Shown in pieces: positions 17,828-27,939 of a DNA stretch of 53,212 bases. The stretch lies in contig LNET01000091.1 of NCBI GenBank assembly GCA_001464055.1, positions 1 to 53,212 of the forward strand, written 5' to 3'. Made by a program: the position numbers and the translations under genes. A model generated the notes under the pieces. The model did no database searches and was not told where the DNA came from. It saw only the letters and a program-made list of their open reading frames with translations. The first letter of the stretch is position 1. Each line of letters begins with the position of its first letter. The DNA comes from Burkholderiales bacterium Ga0077543 (GTDB lineage Bacteria; Pseudomonadota; Gammaproteobacteria; Burkholderiales; Burkholderiaceae_C).

Positions 17828-18355
17828 ATGTCCAACCGCGACGCCCTGCGCGACCTGCAAAGCCGGCTGGCCGAACGCCTGCAGCTGGCTCGCACCGAAG
17901 CCCGGCCGATGTCCTGGCTGGCGGTGGAATGTGCCGGCACGGGCCTGCTCGTGCCTCTGGCCGGTGCCGGCGAGATCTTCTCCGTCAGCGCCTTGCTGCC
18001 GGTACCGCACACCCAGCCCTGGTTCGTGGGCGTGGCCAATCTGCGCGGCGGCCTGCACGGGGTCGTCGACCTGGCGGCATTCCTGGGGCTGCGACCGCCG
18101 CACCCGGCCGACGCCCCGCGCGAACAGTCCAGGCTGCTCGCCCTGAATGCCGCGCTGGGCTCGCACAGCGCACTGCTGGTGGACCGGCTGGCCGGCCTGC
18201 GCAGCGGTGAACAGCTGGTGCTCGAGGCCGACGACGACGCCGAACGGCCGCCGTTTGCCCGGGGCCGCTGGCGCGATGGCGAAGGCCGCGTCTGGCAGGA
18301 GCTCGACCTGGCGGCGCTGGCCCGCAATGAACAGTTTCTTGCGATTGCGGCATGA
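17828..18355 (+). CDS. pilI: CheW-like adaptor PilI
   Basis: A 175-residue CheW-domain protein that should link the PilJ receptor to the PilL kinase. Features: an N-terminal helix (LRDLQSRLAERLQLARTEA), then the CheW beta-barrel with FSVSALLPVPHTQPWFVGVANLRGGLHGVVDL, in which the NLRG...VVDL block is diagnostic. The C-terminal WQELDLAALARNEQFLAIAA matches PilI. It begins 14 nt after pilH and ends 63 nt before pilJ. Length and gene order match the family. Confidence 0.93.
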   Translation: MSNRDALRDLQSRLAERLQLARTEARPMSWLAVECAGTGLLVPLAGAGEIFSVSALLPVPHTQPWFVGVANLRGGLHGVVDLAAFLGLRPPHPADAPREQSRLLALNAALGSHSALLVDRLAGLRSGEQLVLEADDDAERPPFARGRWRDGEGRVWQELDLAALARNEQFLAIAA

Positions 18356-18418
18356 CTTGCCGCCCCCCCGTTGCCGCCCACGACGAGCGGCGCGCGGACT
18401 AGACCCGATGAGGACCAC

Positions 18419-20740
18419 ATGAGCTTCCTGGACAGGATCAAGGGCCAGAACGGCCGCGGTCAACAAGGCCGCGACTCGATCGCGACCACCAGCCGCTTCG
18501 ACGACATCGCGCTGGCCGACAGCCCGATGGAAGCCACGGTGCGCCTGGCCGGCGCCGGCACGGCCCGGCAGGACGCTGGCCCGTCGATCATTTCCGAGGC
18601 CGTGCCGTCGGAACTGGCTGCCGACTATGGTGAAACGCGCAGCATGATCGAGCCTTCGCCCGATGCCCAGCCTTCGGCGTTCAGCAGTGGCCTGCCCGTC
18701 ATCGACCGCCTGCCCCTGGCGCGTCAGCAGCGAATCGCGGCCGTGCTGTTCGGCCTGGGCGTGCTCGGCCTCTTGGCAGCGGTGGTTCTGAGCTTGAATG
18801 CCGGCACCCGCAACGCCGAACAGGTGGCCGCCGCAGCGCAGGCGCAGACGCAGTCGCAGCGTCTGGCGAAGTCGGTCACGCAGGGGGTGGTCGGCCAGGC
18901 CTCGGCCTTCCCCGAGATGCGCGAGAGCATGGCCGTGCTGGCCCGCAACGTGCGCAGCCTGGGTGACGGCTCTGGCGGCGTGCCGGCGTTGCCGGTCGAC
19001 CTCCAGGCCCAGCTGCAGCCGCTGCTGCCGCTGGTCGACAAGGCAGAGAAGAACGCCGGTGTCGTGCTCACCCAGGAACAGACCCTGACCCAGGTGAGCC
19101 AGTCACTGCGCGTCATCAACCGCCAGAGCGGCGAACTGCTCGAGATGGCCGAAGCGGTGAGTGCGCTGAAGCTCGCGGCTGGCGCGAACTCGGCCGAGCT
19201 GTCGGCGCTGGGTCAGCTGACGATGCTGACGCAACGCATCGGCAAGAGCGCCAACGAGTTCCTCACCACCGAAGGCGTCAGCGCCGAGGCGGTGTTCCTG
19301 CTGGGCAAGGACCTGAACAGCTTTCGCGACCTGAGCAAGGGTCTTGCCGAGGGCGACCCCGAACTGCGCCTGCCCGGCACCCGCGACGCCGCCACGCGTG
19401 ACGCGCTCGCCAGGCTGGCCAGCCAGTATGAGCAGACGCGCACGGCTGCGCAGGCCATCCTGGGCAACCTGCAAGGCCTGGTGGCCGCGCGCGAGGCGCA
19501 GACGGCCATCGTTGCCGACAGCGAACCGCTGCGCCAGGGCCTGGACAGCCTGCAGCAGGGCCTGGCCGACCGAGGTGGCTTCGGCGGCTGGCCGGTATGG
19601 CTGGGGCTGGCCTCGTTGCTGGCCATGCTGGGCGGCGGCTTCGCGCTGCTGCGCCTGTTCGTCAGCGACCAGACCTCCCGTTCCAGCCTGGCCGAGGCCC
19701 AGCGCCGCGAAGCCGAGCGCCAGGAGCAGGAAGCCAAGCGCGTCAACGACGCCAACCAGGCCGCGATTCTTCGCCTGATGAACGAACTGCAGACGGTGGC
19801 CGAAGGCGACCTGACGCAACAGGCCACCGTCACCGAAGACATCACCGGCGCGATTGCCGACTCGGTGAACTACACGGTGGAAGAACTGCGTACGCTGGTC
19901 GAGCAGGTTCAGACCACGGTCGACCGCGTCACCGACACCACCCAGCAGGTCGAGCAGACATCGACCGAGCTGCTCGCGGCATCGACCGAACAACTGCGCG
20001 AGATCCGCGACACCGGTGAATCGGTGCTGCAGATGGCCGGTCGCATCAACGACGTGTCGGCCCAGGCCCAGGAAACGGCTTCGGTGGCGCGCCAGTCGCT
20101 GGTTGCTGCCGAAAGCGGCCTGAGCGCCGTGCAGGACACCATCGGCGGCATGAACGCCATCCGCGACCAGATCCAGGAAACCAGCAAGCGCATCAAGCGA
20201 CTGGGCGAAAGCAGCCAGGAGATCGGCGAGATCACCGAGCTCATCAGCGACATCACCGAGCAGACCAACGTGCTGGCGCTGAACGCCGCCATCCAGGCGG
20301 CCAGCGCCGGTGAAGCCGGCCGCGGCTTCAGCGTCGTGGCCGAGGAAGTGCAACGTCTGGCCGAACGCTCTGGCGACGCCACCAAGCAGATCGCCGCCAT
20401 CGTCCGCACCATTCAGACCGACACCCAGGACGCCGTGGCCGCGATGGAGCGCAGCACCCAGGGCGTGGTCGAAGGTGCGCGCCTGTCCGATGCCGCCGGC
20501 ACCGCGCTGGCCGACATCGACCGCGTCGTGCGTGAATTGTCCGAGCTGATCGCCCGGATTTCTTCCGAGGCCCTGAAGGAAGCCGAATCGGCGAACGTCG
20601 TTGCCGCCAACATCCAGCACATCTTCGCCGTGACCGAACAGACCTCCGAAGGGACTCGTTCGACGGCGCAGATGGTGCGTGAACTGTCCCGCACTGCCGA
20701 AGAGCTGAAAGCTTCGGTGTCACGCTTCAAGGTGGCCTGA
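18419..20740 (+). CDS. pilJ: Methyl-accepting chemotaxis-type receptor PilJ
   Basis: Receptor of the Pil/Chp array, 773 residues. The start chosen gives [10 protein letters not shown]; upstream codons are not family-like. A long cytoplasmic N terminus (about 100 residues) precedes TM1 (about 103-125). Two tandem helical PilJ-type sensing regions occupy the periplasm to about residue 390, TM2 follows ([18 protein letters not shown]), then a HAMP-like linker and a signalling domain whose tip reads [36 protein letters not shown] (here split as [16 protein letters not shown], residues near 620-640). No C-terminal CheR-binding pentapeptide is seen. It ends 2 nt before pilL. Confidence 0.95.
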   Translation: MSFLDRIKGQNGRGQQGRDSIATTSRFDDIALADSPMEATVRLAGAGTARQDAGPSIISEAVPSELAADYGETRSMIEPSPDAQPSAFSSGLPVIDRLPLARQQRIAAVLFGLGVLGLLAAVVLSLNAGTRNAEQVAAAAQAQTQSQRLAKSVTQGVVGQASAFPEMRESMAVLARNVRSLGDGSGGVPALPVDLQAQLQPLLPLVDKAEKNAGVVLTQEQTLTQVSQSLRVINRQSGELLEMAEAVSALKLAAGANSAELSALGQLTMLTQRIGKSANEFLTTEGVSAEAVFLLGKDLNSFRDLSKGLAEGDPELRLPGTRDAATRDALARLASQYEQTRTAAQAILGNLQGLVAAREAQTAIVADSEPLRQGLDSLQQGLADRGGFGGWPVWLGLASLLAMLGGGFALLRLFVSDQTSRSSLAEAQRREAERQEQEAKRVNDANQAAILRLMNELQTVAEGDLTQQATVTEDITGAIADSVNYTVEELRTLVEQVQTTVDRVTDTTQQVEQTSTELLAASTEQLREIRDTGESVLQMAGRINDVSAQAQETASVARQSLVAAESGLSAVQDTIGGMNAIRDQIQETSKRIKRLGESSQEIGEITELISDITEQTNVLALNAAIQAASAGEAGRGFSVVAEEVQRLAERSGDATKQIAAIVRTIQTDTQDAVAAMERSTQGVVEGARLSDAAGTALADIDRVVRELSELIARISSEALKEAESANVVAANIQHIFAVTEQTSEGTRSTAQMVRELSRTAEELKASVSRFKVA

Positions 20741-20742
20741 GG

Positions 20743-23700
20743 ATGCACGGCACCATGTCAGCGCCGAACCTGGCCGCTCCGGCCGACGACCTGAGCGCGA
20801 TTGCCTGGGTCCAGGCCGAACTGCGCCGCACGCTGGAGGCTTCGCACAAGCAACTGCGGCGTTATCTGCGCGAATCCGACTCGATTGGCGCATCCGACCT
20901 GGACAGCGCCGACCCCGCGCCACTGACCGCGGCACGCCATCTCTTGCATCAGGGTGTGGGCGCGCTGGAGATGCTTTGCCTGCCGGCCCTGGCCCAGGTG
21001 TTGCGCGCCAGCGAAGCGGCGGTGCAACGCATCATCGCCCGTCCAGCGCTGCTCAATACGGCGGCGCTGGAGGTCATCGAACGCAATTCTTTCGCCCTGC
21101 TGGACTACCTGACCCGGCAGCTGGCCGGCAAGCCGGTCTTGCCGGTGATGCTGTTCCCGCAGTACCGCGCCACGCAGCAGCTGGCCGGTGCAGACCGCGT
21201 GCATCCTGCCGACCTGTGCGCTCGCGCCTGGGAATGGCGGTCGCTGCCAATCGACCGAAGCGCCCGGCCGCGGCGGACCGACGACGCCACGCGCGCCGAG
21301 ATGGAGAACCTGGTGCTGGGCCTGATGCGCCAGCCCGAGACCGGCTCGCTGGCACAAATGAGCGACCTGTGCTCCGACATTGCCGCCGGCGCCGCCGAGC
21401 AGGCCGGGGCAGACCACCTTGCAACCTTCTGGCAACTGGCTGCAGCCATGTTCGAGGCGCAGGCCGGCGGCCTGTTGAAGAGCGACATTTACGTCAAGCG
21501 CGTGGCCTCGCGCCTGCTGGCGCAGCTTCGCATGGACTCGCGCGGCCATCACGAGCCTTCTGACCGGCTTGCCCAGGACCTTCTGTTCTTCTGTCAGCAC
21601 GCGGCTGAACCCACCGACGAACACCCTGCGCCCAGGCTTGCCGCCGTCCGTGCGACTTGGCCGCAGGCGGGCGCGGGTACCGCCGACTACGAAACCGCCA
21701 GCCTGGGGCGTTTCGACCCTGCCGTGCTGGCGCTGGCCCGCAAGCGCGTTGCTTCTGCGAAGGACGCCTGGTCGGCCGTTGCCGGCGGCGAACTGCACCG
21801 CCTGGGCACGCTGGGCGAGGCTTTTGCGCTGGTCGACGACTCGGTACGGCGTATCTTCCCGGCTGGCGACGTGCTCGGCGCTGCGCTGAACGCTGCTGCC
21901 GAACAGACGGTGGCTGCCGAAGCTGAACCCGCCCCCACGCTGGCGATGGAAGTGGCCACGGCGCTGCTGTATCTGGACGCCTGTCTGGAAGACGGCGACT
22001 TCGACCACGCCCAGCTGCCGGCACGTGTGCGCCGTCTTGCCGAGCGGATCACCCAGGTTGCCGCCGGCGCCGACCCGCAGCCGCTGGAAGGCTGGATGGA
22101 AGAGCTGTACCGCCGTGTCAGCGACCGCCAGACCATGGGCAGCGTGGTCCAGGAACTGCGCGCCTCGCTGTCCGAAGTCGAAAAGCACATCGACGAGTTC
22201 TTCCGCCAGCCCGACAGCCGGTCGGGGCTGGTGCCGGTGCCGCAGCAGCTGTCGTCGATGCGTGGCGTGCTGTCCGTGCTGGGAATGACGCAGGCCTCGC
22301 AGGCCGTGCTGCACATGCGGGACGACGTCGACGTGCTGATCAAGGACGAGGGCGCGCACGCAGCGGCTCTGCCTGCGGCCGAGATCGACCGTCTGGCCGA
22401 CAACCTGGGCGCCCTGAGCTTTCTCATCGACATGCTCAGCGTGCAGCCGCAGCTGGCCAAGTCGCTGTTCCACTTCGACCCCGCCACCGGCAAGCTGAGC
22501 GCCTTGATGGGCCAGGCCGCGCTGCTCCGCGAGGCCCCGGCCGTTGCCGCCACGCGTTTCGCAGCGCCGCCGGCGGCCACCGAGATGCCTCTGGCCGACC
22601 AGGTCCAGGACCTGGCCCGCGCCATGCGCGAGACCGACGCCACGAGCCGGCTGGGCGACGACGAACTGCTGCAGCGCCTGGAGCAACTGTCGCAGCAGGC
22701 CCTGGCTGCCGACGAGGGCGAGCTGGCGCGCACCATGACCGGTGCTCGTGTTGCGCTGCGCAGTGCCGGCGACCCGGCCACGCGTCGAGCCCTGCGCTTC
22801 GACCTGGCGCAAGGCCTGCTGGGTCTGGCGCCGCAGGCGGCGATGCCCGCGGCTGTGCCGACCACGCCAGTGCCGCCGCCCCAGCCACCCACGGCGCCGG
22901 GCCAGACCGGTCTCGAGGAAGACCTCGAGATGCGGGAAATCTTCCTCGAGGAGGCACGCGAAGTCGTTGCCGATGCCGAAGCCGCGCTGCAGCGCCTGGG
23001 CGACCACCCCGAGTCGGCAGCCGACCTGACGCAGCTGCGCCGGGCCTTCCACACACTCAAGGGCAGCAGCCGCATGGTCGGGCTGAACGCCTTCGGCACC
23101 GCCGCCTGGGCCTGCGAACAGTTGTTCAATCACCGCCTGGCGGCGCAGCCGGCCCGCATGGATTCAGCGTTGCGGCACTTCACGGAAGATGCACTGGCCA
23201 CACTGGGTCGCTGGACCGATGCCATCGAGCAGGACCAGGGTGCCGATTTCGACCCCGCCCGGCTGGTGGCAACGGCCGACGCGCTGCGTCTGGGCGAAAG
23301 CTTGCCCCTGGCAGAGCAGGGCGAGGACCTGGCCGAGGCACCGGTCCTTGCGGAGGAAACCGGGACGGCCCAGGCCTTGCCGCTGTTGCCTGATCTTCCC
23401 GAAATGACGGAGACGACGGAAGAGTTCCCGGGCCTTTCCGCGCTGCAAGCGGCAGACCCTGCCACGCCGCACGAACTTCCGGACCTGCCGGAGTTCCCCG
23501 AGCTGCAGGGAGACTCCATCCTCGTCGACGCCATCCACCAGCCCGTGGTGCCCGCGGAGCCGGCCGAGGCGGCAGCAGCGGCAGCAGCGGCCGGCACAGG
23601 CTTCCCGGACTTGCCGGAGCTGACGGACTTGCCGGCACTGCCCGATCTCCCTGATCTCCCTGATCTCCCTGATCTTCCGCAGCTGCCCGACCTGCCGGAG

Positions 23701-26700
23701 TTCCCGACGGTGCATGCGCTGGCGACGAGCGAACCAGAGCCAGTGCCAGAGTCCGAGCCCGAATCGGCTCCAGAGCCCGCTGAAGCTGTCGTCCAAGCGC
23801 AGGCAGGTCATGAGGCGTCCGATGACGCTGTTCTGGTCGACGACGAATCCGGCCGGCCAGACGGTTTTCCAGCCCTGCCAGCCGATGCTGCTGTCCTGCC
23901 TTTCGAACTCGATTTCGAGGGCGAAAGCGCCGAAACCGCGGCCGAGTCGCCCGGCCTGGCGACGGACCTGGCCAGCCGGGTGCCCGACCTGCCCAGCGCC
24001 GCCGACCTGGACCTGCGCGCGCCGGCCAAGCCGCGCGACGCGGTCCTGCCTTTCGAGTTCAACCTGGCCGACCTGGGCCAGGCGCCTGCCCAGCCCAGCC
24101 CGGCGGCCGCCCTGTTGCTGACGACCGAACTGCCTGCGAGCGACGTGCCGGCAGGCGAGCACATGCCGCTGGCCGGGACGCTCGAATTGCCGGCCGAAGG
24201 TCTGCCCCGTGTTACTGGCGTGGACGAACTGGTGCTGGACCTGGCCGAGCTCGACGCGTCGCCCGACGTCGACGCCGCACCCGTGGATTCCAAGGCGCCG
24301 CTGATCGAAAGCGACCTGCCCTTGGTCCTGGAAGGCGAGAGCGATTCGTCCTTCGTCGAGCATCAGGCGGATGCTGCCGAAGCCGCGGCGCAGGTCGAGG
24401 ACGACGACACCACGGCCGACGACGCCCCGCTGCCCCCTGCCGAGCATGTGCCCGAAGAAGAACCGGTCAAGGTCATCGGCTCGCTGCGCATCGGCATCCC
24501 GCTGTTCAACATCTTCCTGAACGAGGCCGACGAGCTGTCGCGCCGTTTGGGCACCGAATTGTCGGAATGGGCTCTGGAGTGCGAGGACCGGCCCGTTGCC
24601 GACAGCACGATCGCGCTGGCGCATTCGCTGGCAGGCAATTCCGCCACTGTGGGCTACACCGACCTGTCGGCCTTGGGCCGGGCTCTGGAACACGCGCTGA
24701 TGCGTTCGCAAGCCGCGGGCTACGGACGCGAAGGGGAAGGCGTCCTGTTCATCGACAGCGCCGACGAAGTGCGGCGGCTGTTGCATCAGTTTGCCGCCGG
24801 TTTCCTGCGGCCGGTCTCGGCTGTGCTGATGGAGCGCCTGGCCGAACACGAGCGCTGGCCCGTGCCCGAGCCCCGCCTGCGTCCGGATGCAGGCGACAGC
24901 GTGGCCGGCGCACTTTCGACCGCAGTACCTGACGATCTAGAGGCTGAGGCTGAGGCTGAGGCTGAGGCTGAGGCTGAAGCTGGCATGGCTGCGCCGCCAC
25001 TCATGGCAACAGCGCAGGCCGAGCCATCGGCCGAGATCGAGGACCACATCGACGACGAGCTGTTCCCGATTTTCGAAGAAGAGGCCGAGGAACTGCTGCC
25101 GCAGCTCCAGGGCAAGTTGCGCGATTGGGTGGAACACCCCGGCGACCTGGACGCCCCGTCGGCCTGCATGCGCACGCTGCACACTTTCAAGGGCGGCGCC
25201 CGGCTGGCTGGCGCGATGCGCCTGGGCGAGATCGCGCATCAGCTCGAAGCCGCCATCGAACGCCTGGTGGCACAAGACACCGTGGCTTCGCAAGACGTCG
25301 AGCCCTTGCTGGCCCGCGCCGACACGATGTCGGTGGCCTTCGCACAACTGCGTGCACCCCATGCTGTCGATGTGGCCCCGATGGCCTCGCCGTCGCAACC
25401 CGACGAGGACCGCGCGCCCGCTTCTGTCCAGGCCGAAGCCGCGCCGGCCGAAGTGCCCGAGGACGAAGCGGCAGCGGCCGCGAACCCGGCAGCGGCCGAA
25501 CCGGATGCCGTTGACGAAACGGCTGCATCCGGCAATCTCGCTGACGCCGCCGACTCCTCGGCGTCGACCGATGATGTCGATGCAGGCCAGTCCCCGGTCG
25601 AAGCTGATGCGCCTGCCCAGCCCGAGCCGGGAATTCAGATCGACGCCGACACCCCCATCCCTGCCGAGGCTGGGGCCGGGGCAGCGCCTGCTGTTGCGGC
25701 AATCGGCGTGGCCGCAGCCGCCGGCATCGACTGGTCACGCTTCAACCGGCCGGTGGCGGTGTCGGCCCAGGCGGCAGTGCCGGCAGAACGCGCCAGCAAC
25801 ACGGCAGGCACGGGCGCGGTGCGGGTACGCGCAGGCCTGCTCGACCGCCTGGTCAACCAGGCCGGTGAAGTGAGCATCACCCGCGCCCGCATCGACGCCG
25901 ACGTGCGCACCTTGCAAAGCAGCCTGCACGAGCTCACCGAGAGCCTGGACCGCATGCGCCGCCAGTTGCGCGACATCGAACTGCAGGCCGAGACGCAGAT
26001 CTCGTCGCGCATGGAGGCCGCCAAGGCCTCGTCTCAGGCCTTCGACCCACTGGAAATGGACCGTTTCACGCGTTTCCAGGAATTGACGCGCTTCATGGCC
26101 GAATCGGTCAACGACGTGGCCACGCTGCAGCGCAGCCTGCAACGCACGCTGCAGAGCACCGAAGACGAACTGGCTGCACAGGCCCGGCTCACGCGCGAAT
26201 TGCAGGAAGACCTGTTGCGCACGCGCATGGTCGAATTCGAGAGCATGGCTGACCGCCTGTACCGCACGGTGCGCCAGGCGGCCAAGGAAACAGGCAAGCT
26301 GGCCCGGCTGGACATCATTGGCGGCGGCATCGAGATCGACCGCGGCGTGCTGGAGCGCATGACCGGCCCCTTCGAGCATCTGTTGCGAAACAGCGTGGCC
26401 CACGGTGTCGAGACCCAGGACCGGCGCCGCGCTGCGGGGAAGAACCCGGAAGGCCAGGTCAGCATCCAGGTGACGCAGGCCGGCAACGAGGTGGCCATCG
26501 AGTTTTGCGACGACGGTGCCGGGCTGGACCTGCCGCGCATTCGCGAGCGCGGGCTCGAGCGCGGGCTGATCACCGCCGACAAGGACCTGAGTGACGAAGA
26601 ACTCTCGCAACTGATCTTCTCGCCCGGCTTCAGCACCGCCACCACGGTGACCGAACTGGCCGGCCGCGGCATCGGCATGGACGTCGTCCGGTCCGAGGTG

Positions 26701-27675
26701 AATGCCATGGGCGGGCGCATCGAACTGCACACCGACTCGGGCAAGGGCACGCGCCTGCGCCTGCTGCTGCCGCTGACCACGGCGGTGACGCAGGTCGTGA
26801 TGCTGCGCTGCGGCGTGATGAGCGTGGCCGTGCCTTCGACCCTGGTGGAAGTGGTGCGGCGCGTGCCTCTGGCCGAGGTCGACGCGGCTTACGAAAGCGG
26901 CAGCTTCGAGTTCGGCGAGGAAACCTTGCCCTTCTTCTGGCTGCCGGCCTTGCTGCAGGAAGGCAGCCAGGGCGACAGCCGCTCGCGGTCGCAGTCGGTG
27001 GTCATCATCCGCAGCGCGTCACAGCGTGTGGCCCTGCATGTCGATGAAGTCGTCGGCAACCAGGAAGTCGTGGTCAAGAACGTCGGTCCGCAATTGGCGC
27101 GTCTGCCCGGCCTGGCTGGGGTGACGCTGCTGCCTTCGGGCGTGGTTTCGCTGATCTACAACCCAGTGGCCCTGGCGTCGGTGTATGCGGACTCGGCACG
27201 CCGCCTGATGCGCCAGCAACCCACCGGGGCCGAAGGTGCTGCGGCCGACCTGGCAGGCGCCGCCGCCCAGGCCCAACGCACGCCGATGGTCATGGTGGTC
27301 GACGATTCGCTGACGGTGCGCCGGGTCACGCAAAGGCTGCTGGTGCGCGAGGGCTATCGCGTCGTGCTGGCCAAGGACGGGCTGGAAGCGCTGGAACGGC
27401 TGGCCGAGGAGCGCCCGGCGGTGCTGTTGTCTGACATCGAGATGCCGCGCATGGACGGTTTCGACCTGCTGCGCAACGTGCGTGCCGACGCCCGCCTGGC
27501 CGGGTTGCCGGTCGTGATGATCACATCGCGCATCGCCCAGAAGCACCGCGACTACGCCATGGAGCTGGGCGTGGACCACTACCTGGGCAAGCCCTACTCC
27601 GAAGAGCTGCTGCTGTCGCTGGTGGCGCGCTACACGGGGGCCGAGCAGGCCGCGCACGCGGCCTTGCCAGCCTGA
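20743..27675 (+). CDS. pilL: Hybrid histidine kinase of the Pil/Chp system (PilL/ChpA)
   Basis: A 2310-residue CheA-type kinase. The N-terminal 700 residues are helical, FimL/Hpt-like, without a clear phospho-His. Three Hpt sites follow: His770 (HTLKGSSRMVG), His1294 (HSLAGNSATVG, lacking the usual Lys) and His1480 (HTFKGGARLAG). Between them are acidic Pro/Ala/Glu linkers with DLP repeats (about 955-988) and EA repeats (1400-1413). The CheA core starts near 1690: dimerisation helices, ATPase with LLRNSVAHGVE, CDDGAGLD and GRGIGMDVV, then a CheW-like regulatory domain (about 2015-2150). A receiver (about 2185-2300) has Asp2231 in LLSDIEMPRMDG. P. aeruginosa ChpA is similar, with more phosphotransfer sites. 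It should phosphorylate PilG and PilH. Confidence 0.95.
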   Translation: MHGTMSAPNLAAPADDLSAIAWVQAELRRTLEASHKQLRRYLRESDSIGASDLDSADPAPLTAARHLLHQGVGALEMLCLPALAQVLRASEAAVQRIIARPALLNTAALEVIERNSFALLDYLTRQLAGKPVLPVMLFPQYRATQQLAGADRVHPADLCARAWEWRSLPIDRSARPRRTDDATRAEMENLVLGLMRQPETGSLAQMSDLCSDIAAGAAEQAGADHLATFWQLAAAMFEAQAGGLLKSDIYVKRVASRLLAQLRMDSRGHHEPSDRLAQDLLFFCQHAAEPTDEHPAPRLAAVRATWPQAGAGTADYETASLGRFDPAVLALARKRVASAKDAWSAVAGGELHRLGTLGEAFALVDDSVRRIFPAGDVLGAALNAAAEQTVAAEAEPAPTLAMEVATALLYLDACLEDGDFDHAQLPARVRRLAERITQVAAGADPQPLEGWMEELYRRVSDRQTMGSVVQELRASLSEVEKHIDEFFRQPDSRSGLVPVPQQLSSMRGVLSVLGMTQASQAVLHMRDDVDVLIKDEGAHAAALPAAEIDRLADNLGALSFLIDMLSVQPQLAKSLFHFDPATGKLSALMGQAALLREAPAVAATRFAAPPAATEMPLADQVQDLARAMRETDATSRLGDDELLQRLEQLSQQALAADEGELARTMTGARVALRSAGDPATRRALRFDLAQGLLGLAPQAAMPAAVPTTPVPPPQPPTAPGQTGLEEDLEMREIFLEEAREVVADAEAALQRLGDHPESAADLTQLRRAFHTLKGSSRMVGLNAFGTAAWACEQLFNHRLAAQPARMDSALRHFTEDALATLGRWTDAIEQDQGADFDPARLVATADALRLGESLPLAEQGEDLAEAPVLAEETGTAQALPLLPDLPEMTETTEEFPGLSALQAADPATPHELPDLPEFPELQGDSILVDAIHQPVVPAEPAEAAAAAAAAGTGFPDLPELTDLPALPDLPDLPDLPDLPQLPDLPEFPTVHALATSEPEPVPESEPESAPEPAEAVVQAQAGHEASDDAVLVDDESGRPDGFPALPADAAVLPFELDFEGESAETAAESPGLATDLASRVPDLPSAADLDLRAPAKPRDAVLPFEFNLADLGQAPAQPSPAAALLLTTELPASDVPAGEHMPLAGTLELPAEGLPRVTGVDELVLDLAELDASPDVDAAPVDSKAPLIESDLPLVLEGESDSSFVEHQADAAEAAAQVEDDDTTADDAPLPPAEHVPEEEPVKVIGSLRIGIPLFNIFLNEADELSRRLGTELSEWALECEDRPVADSTIALAHSLAGNSATVGYTDLSALGRALEHALMRSQAAGYGREGEGVLFIDSADEVRRLLHQFAAGFLRPVSAVLMERLAEHERWPVPEPRLRPDAGDSVAGALSTAVPDDLEAEAEAEAEAEAEAGMAAPPLMATAQAEPSAEIEDHIDDELFPIFEEEAEELLPQLQGKLRDWVEHPGDLDAPSACMRTLHTFKGGARLAGAMRLGEIAHQLEAAIERLVAQDTVASQDVEPLLARADTMSVAFAQLRAPHAVDVAPMASPSQPDEDRAPASVQAEAAPAEVPEDEAAAAANPAAAEPDAVDETAASGNLADAADSSASTDDVDAGQSPVEADAPAQPEPGIQIDADTPIPAEAGAGAAPAVAAIGVAAAAGIDWSRFNRPVAVSAQAAVPAERASNTAGTGAVRVRAGLLDRLVNQAGEVSITRARIDADVRTLQSSLHELTESLDRMRRQLRDIELQAETQISSRMEAAKASSQAFDPLEMDRFTRFQELTRFMAESVNDVATLQRSLQRTLQSTEDELAAQARLTRELQEDLLRTRMVEFESMADRLYRTVRQAAKETGKLARLDIIGGGIEIDRGVLERMTGPFEHLLRNSVAHGVETQDRRRAAGKNPEGQVSIQVTQAGNEVAIEFCDDGAGLDLPRIRERGLERGLITADKDLSDEELSQLIFSPGFSTATTVTELAGRGIGMDVVRSEVNAMGGRIELHTDSGKGTRLRLLLPLTTAVTQVVMLRCGVMSVAVPSTLVEVVRRVPLAEVDAAYESGSFEFGEETLPFFWLPALLQEGSQGDSRSRSQSVVIIRSASQRVALHVDEVVGNQEVVVKNVGPQLARLPGLAGVTLLPSGVVSLIYNPVALASVYADSARRLMRQQPTGAEGAAADLAGAAAQAQRTPMVMVVDDSLTVRRVTQRLLVREGYRVVLAKDGLEALERLAEERPAVLLSDIEMPRMDGFDLLRNVRADARLAGLPVVMITSRIAQKHRDYAMELGVDHYLGKPYSEELLLSLVARYTGAEQAAHAALPA
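23644..23679 (+). repeat. 9-bp tandem repeat inside pilL (Asp-Leu-Pro units)
   Basis: Three perfect copies of gatctccct followed by a diverged copy (gatcttccg) encode Asp-Leu-Pro units in the first acidic linker of PilL. Neighbouring codons encode the same motif with different synonymous bases, so the protein repeat is older or longer than the perfect DNA repeat. Copy-number change would lengthen the linker without a frameshift. Confidence 0.9.
24940..24981 (+). repeat. 6-bp tandem repeat inside pilL (Glu-Ala units)
   Basis: Six perfect copies of gaggct plus one gaagct encode seven Glu-Ala units between the second and third Hpt domains of PilL. The unit is a multiple of three, so slippage changes linker length and charge but keeps the frame. 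Confidence 0.95.
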
Positions 27676-27900
27676 CCGGAGGCAGCCGACCGCCAGCCCC
27701 CCTGGCGTTTGCCCGGTGACGATCCGCAATCGGTCGACCGGCTGGCCGTGTTGAGTGGTTCGCGTGACCGCGGACTGCTCGACGTGAGTCGGGCCGATGC
27801 CCTGGGCCACCTGCTGCAGCCGCGGCGGCCGATGGTCCGGCCCCCCGCGGACCCGGTTGACGCCGCCGGACTCCGGAGAAACCCTGGTCTTCGATCGGGT

Positions 27901-27918
27901 AAATCAAACGTTTGATTT
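27901..27918. promoter_or_regulatory. Perfect 18-bp palindrome, probable operator of the TetR-type repressor
   Basis: AAATCAAAC followed directly by its reverse complement GTTTGATTT forms an uninterrupted 18-bp palindrome ending 21 nt before the repressor ATG. It is strikingly A/T-rich for this genome. Perfect palindromes of this size next to a tetR-type gene are usually its own operator. A TACACT box 8 nt downstream could be the -10, so a bound repressor would cover the promoter. The preceding 220 nt after pilL show no gene I recognise. Confidence 0.8.
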
Positions 27919-27939
27919 TGGTCGCTACACTCGCGACCG

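Noticed and set aside
20758..23133. A 791-codon minus-strand frame
   Set aside because: Antisense of pilL, not family-like.
24940..24981. Phase-variable contingency repeat in pilL
   Set aside because: The unit is 6 bp, so changes keep the frame. On-off switching is not expected, only length change.
27676..27900. Possible small gene in the gap after pilL
   Set aside because: Both strands can be read for 60-120 codons, but composition is noise-like and no start with a ribosome site or known motif is seen.
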